Positions 1-10,020 of a stretch of DNA of 64,000 nt are shown one piece after another. The position numbers and the translations under genes were made by a program. This DNA is from Nematopogon swammerdamellus (lineage: Eukaryota > Arthropoda > Insecta > Lepidoptera > Adelidae), in NCBI GenBank assembly GCA_946902875.1, contig OX336336.1:2016545-2080544 (forward strand). The letters are read 5' to 3'. Position 1 is the stretch's first letter; each line of letters begins with the position of its first letter. A model generated the notes under the pieces. The model was not told the origin of the DNA and ran no database searches. It saw only the letters and a list, made by a program, of their open reading frames with translations.

Positions 1-18
1 AAAGAGGAGGCAACATAT

Positions 19-315
19 GTTTTTAGGGTTTAGTACGGGATGCTATTACTAAGCCTACGACGTCCGTCTGTATGTCCGGCCATCCTACCTTTAAAGGACT
101 GTATCTTTTGAACTGTAATAGAATAGCTATTACTAGCCGGTTGAAATTTTTATAGAAAATGTCTTATTATTTTATTATGGCGGATATCCTAACAAATAAT
201 AAACAAGTGCGAGTCGGACTCGCGCAGCGAGGTTTCCGCACAACAAAAAAAAAACATTGAAAAATAATACGTTTCTTGTATGGGAACCCCCCTTAATTAT
301 TTACTTTTTCTATTT
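19..315. repeat. Family C repeat, two pieces head to head
   Basis: Positions 19-205 are a minus-strand piece of the interspersed repeat called family C here: a GGGTTTAGTACGGGAT-like end, CTATTACTAAGCC, a CTGT/CCGT-rich stretch, then GGCGGATAT. Positions 205-315 are the plus-strand beginning of the same family (AAGTGCGAGTCGGACTCGC). The same inverted arrangement recurs at 14140-14494. Full copies lie at 36575-36950 and 45811-46250. No coding capacity is seen. The family resembles abundant lepidopteran non-autonomous repeats; its class is not settled. Confidence 0.7.
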
Positions 316-990
316 ATAGGGTCCCGTCGCAAAATGCGAAAAAAGGGACCCTTATGGGATCGCTCTGGTGTCTGTCTGTCTGTCTGTCGGTCACACACAG
401 ATATCTTCGGACCTACTGAGCCGATTTCGATGAAACTGACGCCTAATTACGTGTAATTTTTGCCGCTAGATATATTATAGATAAGTTCGTCTAATAGTCC
501 TGTGGAAAGTACAGCGTACCCCTAAATGTAAAACAAATATATATATATATATATTTTTAAATAAATCAAATGTCATGTTATTCTATAGGTATTGTTAAGT
601 CAATTTCAAAAATATATAACTCTGCTATAAACAATAAGTTTACTTTAACAAATATTTCATTTAAAAGTTGACAAAAAACTGCACTTTTGTCGCCGAACTT
701 TGACCTATTAAGGGTTGTTTGAAAATTCTGAAAAAAAAAAAGTAATATAGGTACTCATATGTAGTTGTGCACAAAACTATTCATTTTCCTCAAAATGTCA
801 TACATTTGGAGATAAAGTTAAATGTCTGAACAGCCAAAATTTCAATTTTTCGCGTGACTTTTTGGTCACAGCTGAAGCCACCGATAACGTAGCGTTGTGA
901 TTGATAGCTTAAAATTATCCTGAGAAGTAACGAAATGTAACAGTAAAAACCGTATGTAAATCGATAAAGTGGTTTTCGAGTTATAAGAAC

Positions 991-1022
<32 letters not shown>

Positions 1023-1352
1023 CGTACGTTACACGGTCGGTCGGTCGGTGGCTTTGAAGACGGGGGTTGAGGTAGGGGAGATGTCCGCGGGGAGAGGGGA
1101 AGGGAGGATAATTTAATCTCTATCTTTCTTTTCTCTATTTAAAACTACTAAGTCCAGAAATCTGAAATTTTGAAATGGGGGATGAAAGTTTGTATGGAAA
1201 GAAGTATGGGTTTTTTTAAAGATAGGAACTTGAAAATCATAATTATAGCTACTCATCATAAATAAATAATGACGTGTTTCAGGATTTTTGGATTTTTACA
1301 TTTTAAGGGGGGGAAGCGGGGGGTTAAAAATTGTATAGGAAAAGGGATGAAA
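316..1352. other. Diverged repeat DNA, AT-rich, no gene
   Basis: This stretch holds a fragment starting AGGGTCCCGTCGC with GTCTGTCTG runs, AT dinucleotide tracts near 540-554 and 997-1021, and a segment near 940-990 (CCGTATGTAAATCGATAAAG) that recurs near 1866-1885. No open frame or RNA gene is supported. Confidence 0.5.
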
Positions 1353-1442
1353 CTATAGTTTAAAGTGGAATCCGAACCACAGCCAGCCGAACCACGGTCG
1401 TACGGCTACCCATCCAAAGCCTCTAAAGCCTGACCGCACCCT
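1353..1442 (-). mobile_element. Very diverged SINE A head fragment (possible)
   Basis: The order GTGGAATCCGAACCAC, GGTC, ACCCATCCAA, TGACCGCA follows the minus-strand head of SINE family A (compare 40550-40670), but with many changes. It is supported only by this word order. Confidence 0.35.
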
Positions 1443-1504
1443 GGTAGAAAATATAATTAGATGAAAGCGAAGCAGTGCGGGTACGGGACCCTCGGCACGT
1501 GAAC

Positions 1505-1697
1505 AAGGTTGACTTGACCACTTTTTTATTATTTGTTGGTATATCCGCCATAATAACACATTCTGCGAAAATTTCAAGGGCTACCTATTACGGTTCAAGA
1601 GATACAGCCCTCTGACAGACGGACGGACGGACAGACAGACAGACAGACAGATGGCGTAGGCTTAGTAATAGGCTTCCGTACGGGATACGGAAGCCTA
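1505..1697 (+). repeat. Family C repeat, 3' half
   Basis: Matches the second half of family C: ATATCCGCCATAATAACACA, CTACCTATTACGGTTCAAGA, a CGGACGGACAGACAGAC run, GGCGTAGGCTTAGTAATAGG, and the terminal GGATACGGAAGCCTAAAAA. The final 30 bases form a short inverted repeat. Confidence 0.75.
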
Positions 1698-1699
1698 AA

Positions 1700-2599
1700 A
1701 ATCAGGAAGTAAAAAAATAATGGGACCATACAAGAAACGCGTTTCTATCAACATTTTTGTTTTTTTGTTATGCCCGCGGCTTCGATTTGCGTATTTAGGG
1801 TTTTGCTAACACCTCAGGTCGTCAATGGCGGAGCGTTATGATTTATAGTGCATAACAGTGAAAACCGTATGTAAATCGATAAAGTGGTTCTCGAGTTATA
1901 AGGATATATATTGACGTACTTTACACGCCATTCGGAAATTGGGCACGGGTGTATTCGGTGGAGAAACAGAAATTCAATCCACAACTGTCCTGTACGTAGG
2001 GGAAAAAAAGGTTTATCATACAAAATTTCGGATAGCAGCGATGTTGATACACCCAAATAAATTTGATACTAATATTAAGTTAAAGACAGTGCTAAAAAAA
2101 ATTTTAATTAAAATTAAAATTAAGGGGAGAGTGAGAACCGTCATCTTGGATTTAAGGTGAAATTTTTTTCTATCCTGTACCATACATGAAACTTGTTTTT
2201 TTTTTTCATCAAAATAATTCCTCAACTCTGTTCCTAAAAAAATGTCTAATAACATAAAGACAAAATTTTTAACATATTAAGTACTTATTATTAGAAAATC
2301 TGAGAACGACTCTACCAATTTTCATCCGTAGGGTTTTCCACTAATGTAATTTATCACCACAAAGTTCATATACTTAAATCCATAAAAGATTTTTATCGAG
2401 GTTGTCGCACAAATAAATCACACGAGAGCCTTGCGGCTTCAAACATTGCGGTTTTCAAAGACCAACATGAACACATGTTGGTCTTTGAACGAAAATGCAA
2501 ATATCGCTTTTGATTTATTTTTTACTCAATTCACATACATTTTTAATTCAAGTTTCCCAATTACACCAAAGAAATATAGTACAAATAAAAGAAAATAAT
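1700..2599. other. AT-rich DNA, no gene recognised
   Basis: Contains a second copy of the CCGTATGTAAATCGATAAAG segment (about 1866) and a short inverted repeat near 2459-2490 (CAACATG..CATGTTGGTC). Small open frames here have no recognisable protein pattern. Confidence 0.4.
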
Positions 2600-2968
2600 T
2601 AGCACCATGGCTTTCAGAAGATAGTAAAAACCTAAAGAATAAAATTGAAATTTTTGATATGCTAAGACGCACAACTGAAAGCCGGGAATACACAAAAACA
2701 CTAAATAAAGTAAAAGTTAAATATGACGTGCAAATTAAAACTGAAAAGGCTAATTACTATAAAGCAATAATAGAAAACAGTGATAACAAGCAGAAGACAA
2801 TGTGGAACATTGTGAAATGAGAAACTTCAAAGGGCACTCACAGTGGAATCGTAAAAAATATTAAACTAACTAGTTACTAGTGAAGGCCAGGTAACCTCAG
2901 AACCACAGAGAGTAGCAGAAGAATTTGGTAAACATTACTCGAGCATTGCAGAAAAACTTCTCCTTACC

Positions 2969-3667
2969 ATGCCGCAATGTACGGAAACATCTTATAAACT
3001 GCTCAGGGAAAACATTAAGCCAATTTCAAATACGTTTTTCCTCAGGCCTTGCGACACTGAAGAAATCATGAAGCTTATAAGATCACTAAAAAACAAAAAT
3101 TCACAAGATATTAATGGAATGCCTGTATCCCTTCTTAAAAAATGTTATGGACCTATATTAAATATAATAACGTTTCTTATTAATTTATCTTTTCAAACAG
3201 GAACATTCCCCTCAGCTCTCTCAAACGCTAAGATTTTGCCACTGTTCAAAAAAGGAGCGGAATCCGCAGTGGAAAACTATAGGCCGGTATCACCTGTATT
3301 TTCCAAAATTTTCGAAAAAGCTATCTACGGCAGGCTCATGAACTTTATAAAACTGAATGGAATACTTACCGACTCGCAGTATCGATTCCGTCCCGGCAGA
3401 TCTATATCGACAGCCACCTACCAACTCACCACAGCCATACTGGAGAGTCTTGACAAACAAGAACGAGTCGCGGGTGTGTTCGTGGACCTGTCTAAGGCGT
3501 TTGATCTCGTAGACCACGGTTTGTTGCTCAACAAATTAGAATTCTACGGAATACGTGGGATTGCTTTGGACTGGTTTCGAACATACCTACACGATAAAAA
3601 AGCGCAAGTGTCAGTAAAAAGCCTGCATGACCTCGGTCGGATTCAATCTCGGCACCCTTTAAAATAA
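2969..3667 (+). pseudogene. Reverse transcriptase, N-terminal part (frameshifted LINE)
   Basis: Encodes the fingers and part of the palm of a LINE reverse transcriptase. NYRPVS and FRPGRSIS are seen, and the first catalytic aspartate lies in VFVDLSKAFDLVDH. The frame ends at a stop just after SRHPLK, because one base has been gained or lost; the continuation KITYGVPQGS is in the next frame. It is a dead copy, not a host gene. The N-terminal methionine is simply the first ATG after an upstream frameshift and is not a real start. Confidence 0.85.
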
Positions 3668-4611
3668 CATACGGCGTTCCACAGGGTTCCATATTGTCGA
3701 CACTATTATTCTTACTTTTCATTAATGATTTACCGGATGCAATAAAATGCGCATTACTAATATTGTACGCAGACGATGCCAATGCAATTGTTAAAGCAAA
3801 AGATCAAACAGAATTGCTAAACAAGTTAGAATACTGCTTAATAGCTTTATTCGACTGGTTCACAGCAAACAAGCTACTGATGAATAAATCAAAAACAGGA
3901 TGTGTGCATTTCACGATAATCAATAGAGGGGATTTAGGAAATAATATGTATGTTCGACATTTCGGAGATGTCATCGAGTTCCAAAAGTCCCATAAATTCC
4001 TAGGTCTTACGCTCGACAACAACCTCAGGTACTCGGACCACATCGACAGTGTTTGTGCCAAATTGAGTAAAGCATGCTACTGTCTCAGAATTCTGGCCCA
4101 ATCATGTGACATAAAAACAATGGTAAACGCATATTACGGATATTTCTACTCCACAATGATATTCGGGTTAGAATTCTGGGGAGTAGCAGGCGACGCCCAC
4201 AACATATTCGTACTGCAAAAACGTGCAGTACGAATAATAAACAAATCGGCGTGGAACGACCACTATTTAAAACCATATTTAAACCGCGCACCAATATTTA
4301 AAAAGCTCAAGATGCTGACGATGTACGATGCTTACGTGAAGAAAGTCGTGCTGTTTGCGAGGTGTAACGGCTCAGAATACAACGCACGCACACACACCTA
4401 CACTACCAGGCACAAGCAACTACTTCAAATGCCAAGTCACAGCACCACGAAATTCCAAAAAAGCTTAAAATTCAAGGCGGCTAGCATTTATAACAAACTG
4501 CCCCTTGAATTGCAAAGAGAGGAGAGCGAAGTCTCTTTTAAAAAGAAACTGCATAAATGGCTTTTAAATAAAACATTTTATGACATGACGTATTTTAAGT
4601 TAGACATATAA
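3656..4611 (+). pseudogene. Reverse transcriptase, C-terminal part (frameshifted LINE)
   Basis: Continues the previous frame. GVPQGS and then LILYADDANAIV give the second catalytic aspartate pair, followed by KFLGLTLDNNLR (thumb) and the family's C-terminal region ending in FKKKLHKWLLNKTFYD. The true reading frame begins at the frameshift, not at the first ATG (3694). It is about the usual length for the palm-to-C-terminus portion of CR1-group elements. Confidence 0.87.
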
Positions 4612-4882
4612 GACAATTGCTGCAATGATAATAATAATGTTTTTAATACCTTATTACTTTTTAAATTTTTTATATTGTTTTTAATGTTTAATTTAAATTT
4701 TTAACTCTAATTTTTAATATGATTATTTAATTTTTAATTCTAATTTTTAATATAATTTATATACTAGGTTAATTTTTATGACGAAGTGAAAAGGAAAAAA
4801 AATTATATACACTATGTTAATTTTTATAATCACTTATCACTGAATAAATGACTTTGACTTTGATATCCAGCATCCATTTTGT

Positions 4883-5260
4883 CAGCCTCGGTAGCTCAGT
4901 GGTGCGGTCAGTCGACTGTTATTAAGCAACCCTGAGCGCGGTCAGTACTTGGATGGGTAACCGCTCGACCGTTAGAGGCTGTACGTGGTTCAGATTCCAC
5001 GTTAAACCGTAGGTCCCTTCCCTTCTTACCTTACTAGGTGATAGGGTTTATCCCGTCCGAGTTGGTACCACCGCACTGAACGAAACGTCGGTCGAAACGG
5101 CTATGTAAATCGTTCGTGTTTTCGTTCCAGTTCAGTGTAGCCGACATGAAATGAAGAGAAGCACTGACATGGCATCTAGATCACCCGGTGTTATGGGCTG
5201 ATATCACGGATGTTGCAGGTGATGTAGCCAACCATGTCAGTTTCCATAAAAAAAACATAA
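4883..5260 (+). mobile_element. SINE family A, full-length, composite tRNA/5S head
   Basis: Starts CAGCCTCGGTAGCTCAGTGG, a tRNA-like box A. Then come AAGCAACCCTGAGCGCGGTC and AGTACTTGGATGGGTAACCG, which read like the internal control region of insect 5S rRNA. A T-arm-like GTGGTTCAGATTCCAC follows, then a body from ACTAGGTGATAGGGTTTATC to GTAGCCAACCATGTCAGTTT and a short A-rich tail. The flanks ATCCATTTT (4872-4880) and ATCCAATTTT (5261-5270) look like a target duplication with one indel. Other copies: 18498, 40312 (minus) and 40963 (minus). Confidence 0.82.
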
Positions 5261-5270
5261 ATCCAATTTT

Positions 5271-5656
5271 CATTCATAAGTGTGCACTATTAAGCTAAGA
5301 AAATATTTTATATACCAACACTTGGCTCAATCACACTAATAGAAATTCTTCAGATTGCAAATATCACCAAATGTAAAACTTCTGAAAAATTCTGGCGCTC
5401 ATTCACATTAAGTCAATGACCGGAAAAGGGCTTAAAACAGGAAATATGATATCCTCACCAATCAAGAAGTGTAATGCGTACAAGGAAGGAAGGTGTGGAT
5501 CTAAGCTTACGATGGCTTCACCGAACATATCCGGGCCCATCGGCAGTAGAGGAGGGTATTAATCGAGGCCGGGACTAGCGAGTGGCCACTCTAAATTTCC
5601 CGCGCATGCTTCACGTTTCGGCTCGCTTCAAGCCCTCGTCAGCTAGTCTGCGTTGA
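5271..5656 (-). other. Spacer and probable 3' UTR of the adjacent minus-strand LINE
   Basis: About 5480-5656 is GC-richer and directly follows the stop of the minus-strand reverse transcriptase frame, so it is probably its 3' untranslated region. 5271-5480 is AT-rich with nothing recognised. Confidence 0.45.
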
Positions 5657-8160
5657 CTAGGACGCGGGGAAACCACCAGTCCCGCTCTCGACCCCCCTCT
5701 CTCTACCTATCCATATTCTGTAGGATGCTTCCAGTGACGTTTTCGAAGCTCTCTCCATATATGAGCTTAGCGTCGATCTTGGGAGCCCTAGATTCTTGAA
5801 GAGACTGTAGAGCGACTTCGCTGGTAGTCCTCTTGCTCCGACTTCCACAGCGAAGAGATCAGTCTTGAATCCGTTTCTCACAATCCGGTCTACTAAGTTG
5901 CAGTACTTGTTAAGTTTGATGTTGTGGTCCTTCGGTATGTTACTTTCCCATGGAACTGTAAGTTCAACAAGTACTACATGCTTTGTCGCTTTTGAGAATA
6001 TGAGTATATCCGGTCTTAATGCTGTGGTACAGATTTCCGAAGGCATTTGGTAATGCTTCTCATGTGTGTCCATCAACAATTCCCAATCCTTTGCTGCTCC
6101 CAAAATTGAAGAAGGTTTAGTCCTATCTTTGGGCAGCTTATTGGCTCCAGGTTTCACAAAGTTGACCTTCTGGAAGCCGCTACTGGTTTGCCCTTTCCTG
6201 GTCCGTGCAATTGACAGGTTGATGGCCTCTCTGATGATTTGGAGGACTTTATCATGACGGTAGGAATACTGGCCTCGCTCAAGTAGTATTTTGCATCCGC
6301 ATAACAAATGTTTGGCCGTGCCTACGAACTCCTTACATGACGGGCATAGTTTATTTGTAGATTTCCCCCATCTAACTAGGTTACTCGGGTCGGGGAGAGT
6401 AAGCTGGAATGCATTTAAGTAGAACTTAAGCAGTTCAGGGGACCAGTTGTATATTATGGATTTCCACTTCAATGCAGGAGGGATGCAGAAGTCACCCACT
6501 GTTAGCCAATCATTCTGCATTTCTAGGTTTAAGGCGTGAAGTTTGAAGCCTTGTTCCATGTCCTCCTGAGCAAAACCTTTCAGTATTTCTTTATCAGACT
6601 TTGCTGTTTCTATGCCCAATCTAGATCTATTGGTGCGTGTACCAACTTGGAATGATTTGTAGAAGTCGAGTCTCGATTCCAGTTCATCTGATAGTGATGT
6701 GTTGGGTAAGGCTTGAATAGCGCTATCATTGGAGTCTTTGAGTATACATCGTTTGGCTATTCTCGCCTTTTGATAAAATATCGACGGTTTCTTAATGTTC
6801 AGTCCAAAGTTATTGTGAGATCTGTATAGCGTTGACGAGTCAGCCGGGTGAGCCAGTCCAAACCATGATTTCAGGAATCTGGTCACATACGAGTCTAATT
6901 TAGTCAGGTTTTGCTTTGTGAAGTCGTAGACGAGAAATGGCCATGAAAGTTTTGATGTCAGGTAGTTATCGTAAATCCATGCCTTTTGTGTACCCAGGAG
7001 GGGAAGATTGTCAGTTTGGCGGAGGCTCTCTTCGAAAAGTTGGACAATATCATCAGTAGGATGCTCCTTTCCTCTGCTGGTGATCCTTTTGCCCAAGAAT
7101 TTAAAAGGAGCTTCATCAGCCACGGTTGCGATTGGTTTTCCGGCTACTGTCAAACCTGGATTGCTCGAGGTAAACTTTGAACCTTTCCTGGTTAAGCTCA
7201 AACAGTAGCACTTCGCTGGTTTTATCTTCATCCCTTTGGTCCATTCACAATAGTCATCCACCACCTTAAGAAGCGACTGATTTTGTTTTGGATTGCGGGT
7301 TAACAGCGTAATATCATCCGCAAATGCCAGGATGGCCGCCATATATGTGTCTCCATATTTGAACCTGTATCCCCATTTCTTTTCTTTTACGACAAGCGTA
7401 TCAATTAGAATGTTGATAACAATGTTAAATGTGACAGGAGAGAGGCAGCAACCCTGGAAAAGTCCTATGCCGTAACGAATTTCCGGTGTCTTCTCCGTTT
7501 CGCCTTTTACTTGTATTACAAAAGAAAGTTTTTTGTAGTAGGAGGCTATTATATTACAGATCAGAGGTGGCACATTATACCACTCTAGCGCCTTTAATAG
7601 TAACTCATGGCGCACCGAACCGAAGGCGTTTTCAAAGTCTAACCACGTGGCAGTTAATTGTCTCTCATTCTTCCTTGCATCTCTAAGACATTCAGTCAGC
7701 AAAGAATTATGTTCGAGGCACCCTGCAACTCTTGGGAGAAAACCTTTCTGGTACTTCTTCGGTAAGTAGTCGTTGGTACACATGTGTTTGAGTAGTCTGG
7801 CCTGTATAATGGAGAAGAATATTTTCGAAATTGTGTTCGTAAGGGCTATAGGTCTAATATCCTTGGGATCAGTAACTTCTTTCTTTTTTGGTAGAAGAAC
7901 AAACACGGCTTTACCAAGACAGTCTGGCACTTCTCTGTTCGTCCAAATTCTTTTGTAGATGTTCAACATGTGTTTCCGCACTGATGGACATTTTTTGTAT
8001 ATGATGTATGGTATGCCATCGGGTCCCGGGGCGGAACTATTTGGTTTCCTTTTTATGTGGTATTCCAGCTCTTCCATCGTCGGTGAATCAGCATCAAATG
8101 CTAGAGCAGGTTCTTTGGGTTTTGGAGCTGGTGGTACTAAATTATTAGACTTAACGTAAA
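5657..8160 (-). CDS. LINE polyprotein: reverse transcriptase plus restriction-like endonuclease
   Basis: A single uninterrupted minus-strand frame. About 830 codons belong to the element; the first 33 or so residues of the longer open frame (to 8248) read through the neighbouring family C repeat. Counting from that longer frame, RT motifs are IRPIALTNT (130s), TWLDFENAFGSV (201-212, first catalytic Asp), FQGCCLSP (264-271) and FADD (309-312). A zinc motif C-P-S-C...H..C lies at 635-650. A PD-(D/E)XK-like endonuclease core, RPDILIF (745-751) followed by VELTVPW (761-767), lies near the C-terminus. This order is that of LINEs with a C-terminal restriction-like endonuclease (the R2/NeSL/Utopia type), which cut their own target. 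It is 5'-truncated ahead of RT, so DNA-binding N-terminal fingers are missing, but no stop or frameshift is present, pointing to recent insertion. The clade is inferred from motifs only. Confidence 0.85.
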
Positions 8161-8186
8161 AAACAATACAAATAACGAAATAAAAA

Positions 8187-9001
8187 AACCGGCCAAGTGC
8201 GAGTCGAACTCGCACATTGAGGGTTCCGTATCGCCATGTCATGGCCACTCACACCATCTATCTATTAATTAAAATGCTTATACTCTTTTTGGGAGATATC
8301 GCGCATACACTTTTTAATTTCTTGTATGGGGACCGTGAATTTTTTACTTTTTCTTATTTTTATTATTTGTTGTTATATCGGCCATAATAACACATATTCT
8401 GGAAAAAATTCAACAGGCTACCTATTAGGCTGCAGTTAAACGACGCGAAAATTTTCGTGCGGCCGCCGCTCGTTTGCCGCGCGTTCGCCGCTCGTTTGCC
8501 GCGCGTTCGCTTCGCCCTCGTGTTCAGTAACGGCGAATGTAAACTTTATGTACTACGTACAACATTCAAATTCCTCGCAATCACCTAACCACGCGGCGGT
8601 CGCGCGGAAGCCGCACGGACGCCGAGTGGTGTCTGTGCGTTTTTCACGCGGTCTCGATGCCGCCACCCCGCACCCGCAGTACAAGTCGCTTGCGCTGAGT
8701 TTGGACGTTCGTATCGTATGGCAGTGACGCAGTGGCATCGGTCGTGAGATGTGTCTATGCTACTTTAATTTTAAACGTAGTTGCTAAATAAATAGAGCTT
8801 ATTTTGCTTTAACAGCCGCTCCACAGACACGTGCAAGCGGTCACTGCGCGGTGGCTGTGCAGCGGCCGCGCGGCCACCGCGCGAAATAATTCATGTCAAA
8901 TAAACGCGCCCTAACGGTTCCCTTGGACAGACGGACAGACAGACATACAGACGGCGTAGGCTTAGTAATAGGGTCCCGTACGACGGATACGGAACCCTAA
9001 A
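8187..9001 (+). repeat. Family C repeat, split by a nested element
   Basis: 8187-8427 is the 5' part (CCGGCCAAGTGCGAGTCGAA, ATGTCATGGC, ATATCGGCCATAATAACACA) and 8915-9001 the 3' part (GGTTCCCTTGGACAG to GATACGGAACCCTAAAAA). The break lies within the CTATTACGG site, the same site hit by the foldback element at 14495. Confidence 0.8.
8428..8911. mobile_element. GC-rich MITE-like insertion
   Basis: 484 bp inserted in family C. The ends are imperfect inverted repeats: GGCTGCAGTTAAACGACGCG at the left, and GGGCGCGTTTATTTGACATG when the right end is read on the minus strand. Both continue into GCGGCCGC-type sequence. The flanks are CTATTA and TAACGG, so a 2-3 bp duplication (TA or TTA) is likely, as in Tc1/mariner or PIF/Harbinger MITEs. 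No transposase is present. Confidence 0.55.
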
Positions 9002-9004
9002 AAT

Positions 9005-9085
9005 GTAGGCCCACCGGGTTGACTGGAGGAAATTGTCTAAGGCAGCAAGGCCGCCCTTGCCACGCATTCAGTGGCATAATGTTTA
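9005..9085 (+). mobile_element. LINE 3' end fragment
   Basis: GGTTGACTGGAGGAAATTGT followed by AGGCCGCCCTTGCC matches a LINE 3' region seen again at 60838. In some insect LINEs this segment precedes the poly(A). Too short to encode anything. Confidence 0.5.
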
Positions 9086-9144
9086 TTATTATTACTATAG
9101 ATATGTACCGACATAAGAGTGTTTCAAAAAGGTCATCAACAAAC

Positions 9145-9433
9145 CTTGCGCTTCAGTGAACCGCCGTTTATTCTTCTCTTCCAGCTCTCTCATCCTCTCC
9201 TCTTTCGTTTTCTGTTTCTCTTGCTGACGCCGCGCGACATCCTCGCTATGCCCCACCGGCAATACGGCGGATCCACGCTCTTGGGCCGATAGAAACAGCT
9301 GTAGGTTATCGTACAAGGGAGCGCTTGCCAGCGCGGGGTTTGGTCGCTGAGAGTAAAGCGCTTTTAGCGGGTTGAAGCGTTCGCTCGTCCCCTCTAACTC
9401 GTCGGAAGAAGTCGAACTGGTGTCTTCTGCCAT
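9145..9433 (-). CDS. First coding exon, LSM11-like (U7 snRNP Sm-like protein)
   Basis: ATG at 9433-9431 opens MAEDTSSTSSDE, then SERFNPLKALYSQRPN and ASAPLYDNLQLFLSAQ, a charged helical stretch RRQQEKQKTKEERMRELEEK, and RRFTEAQ. The acidic, serine-rich start followed by F-[DN]-P-L-x-A-L-Y and AP.[YF].N is the N-terminal pattern of LSM11, which binds FLASH and works in histone pre-mRNA 3' processing in the nucleus. The coding sequence runs into a splice donor CAAG|GTTTGT, so the exon ends at 9145 (phase 1). The later Sm domain exons are not seen to the left, where repeats fill the window, so the gene should continue beyond position 1. Codons are GC-rich and unlike the surrounding AT-rich DNA. 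The identification rests on a short region and is moderate. Confidence 0.55.
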
Positions 9434-9924
9434 TACTGATCGAACGAACGTGAAAGAACAAAAATATTTACACGAAAGAGGTTATGTTTTGGTTTGCCAG
9501 ACGAACTGTCACAAAGAAACGTCAAACAAATGTCACGGACGTCTGTCGAGCGAGGTGCGTCGCCAACATGTTTATGTATACAGTGGAAAACATTATTAAA
9601 GGTTAAATAATTTAATAATTTTAACATTCATAGGCTAATAACGTAAGATATATTTATACCTGAGGCAAAATTATAACACGTAGAGTATCTCTGATTAATA
9701 TATCGTTTAATTTTTATGGTGTCCGTCCGTCCTTTCAAACGATACGATTACAAACTCTTTGCGATTAGTGATATGTTGGCGACGCTGCTCAGCGCTACCG
9801 TTGGATCGCGGCACAATAAAGCAACTCTCGCTCTTGGTGCGCAAGGAACACGAGCCGTTCCGTGTACAAAGTCTCTCTATGGGATTTGCTCATTCCCTCC
9901 GTCACATTTTCAGAAATACAACCG
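9434..9924. promoter_or_regulatory. Probable 5' region of the LSM11-like gene, plus unassigned DNA
   Basis: Directly upstream of the minus-strand ATG. 9434-9560 has moderate GC content; the rest is AT-rich. No TATA box is clear. The promoter role is inferred only from position. Confidence 0.3.
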
Positions 9925-10020
9925 CCTCAACATTAGGTTAGGGTTAATACAAAGAAGATGCGTCGCTAGCGACGCATATGTAGGTGATGATGTAGCCAAC
10001 CGTGTCTGCATCCATAAAAA
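9925..10020 (+). mobile_element. Hairpin element fragment joined to a SINE A tail
   Basis: CTCAACATTAGGTTAGGGTT leads to a 20-base perfect palindrome at 9958-9977 (ATGCGTCGCTAGCGACGCAT), then TGTAGCCAACCGTGTC and CCATAAAAAA, the SINE A tail. The first part recurs as a larger hairpin at 37577-37640. Confidence 0.55.

Larger units (their letters stand above)
2600..4862 (+). mobile_element. Broken non-LTR retrotransposon (CR1/jockey group)
   Basis: This LINE copy has lost its 5' part. The RT linker starts near 2600, carries an in-frame TGA at 2818-2820, and changes frame before 2969. Frame 2969-3667 holds RT motifs (NYRPVS, LSKAFDLVDH). A frameshift near 3655-3665 moves the GVPQGS and catalytic YADD motifs to the next frame (3694-4611), which runs on through thumb and C-terminal domains to about 305 codons. 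The tail is AATAAA followed by GACTTTGACTTTGA, a short repeat tail typical of this LINE group. The endonuclease is missing. A known family of this kind copies its own RNA at the target; this copy cannot do so unaided. Confidence 0.88.

Noticed and set aside
4910..4980. 5S rRNA gene fragment
   Set aside because: Only the internal control region is present, and it recurs at the same position within SINE A copies (18498, 40312, 40963). It is part of the SINE head.
8161..8248. Start of the minus-strand LINE protein at 8248
   Set aside because: These codons read through the family C repeat (reverse of CATGGCGATACGGAACCC); the true element starts after them and is 5'-truncated.
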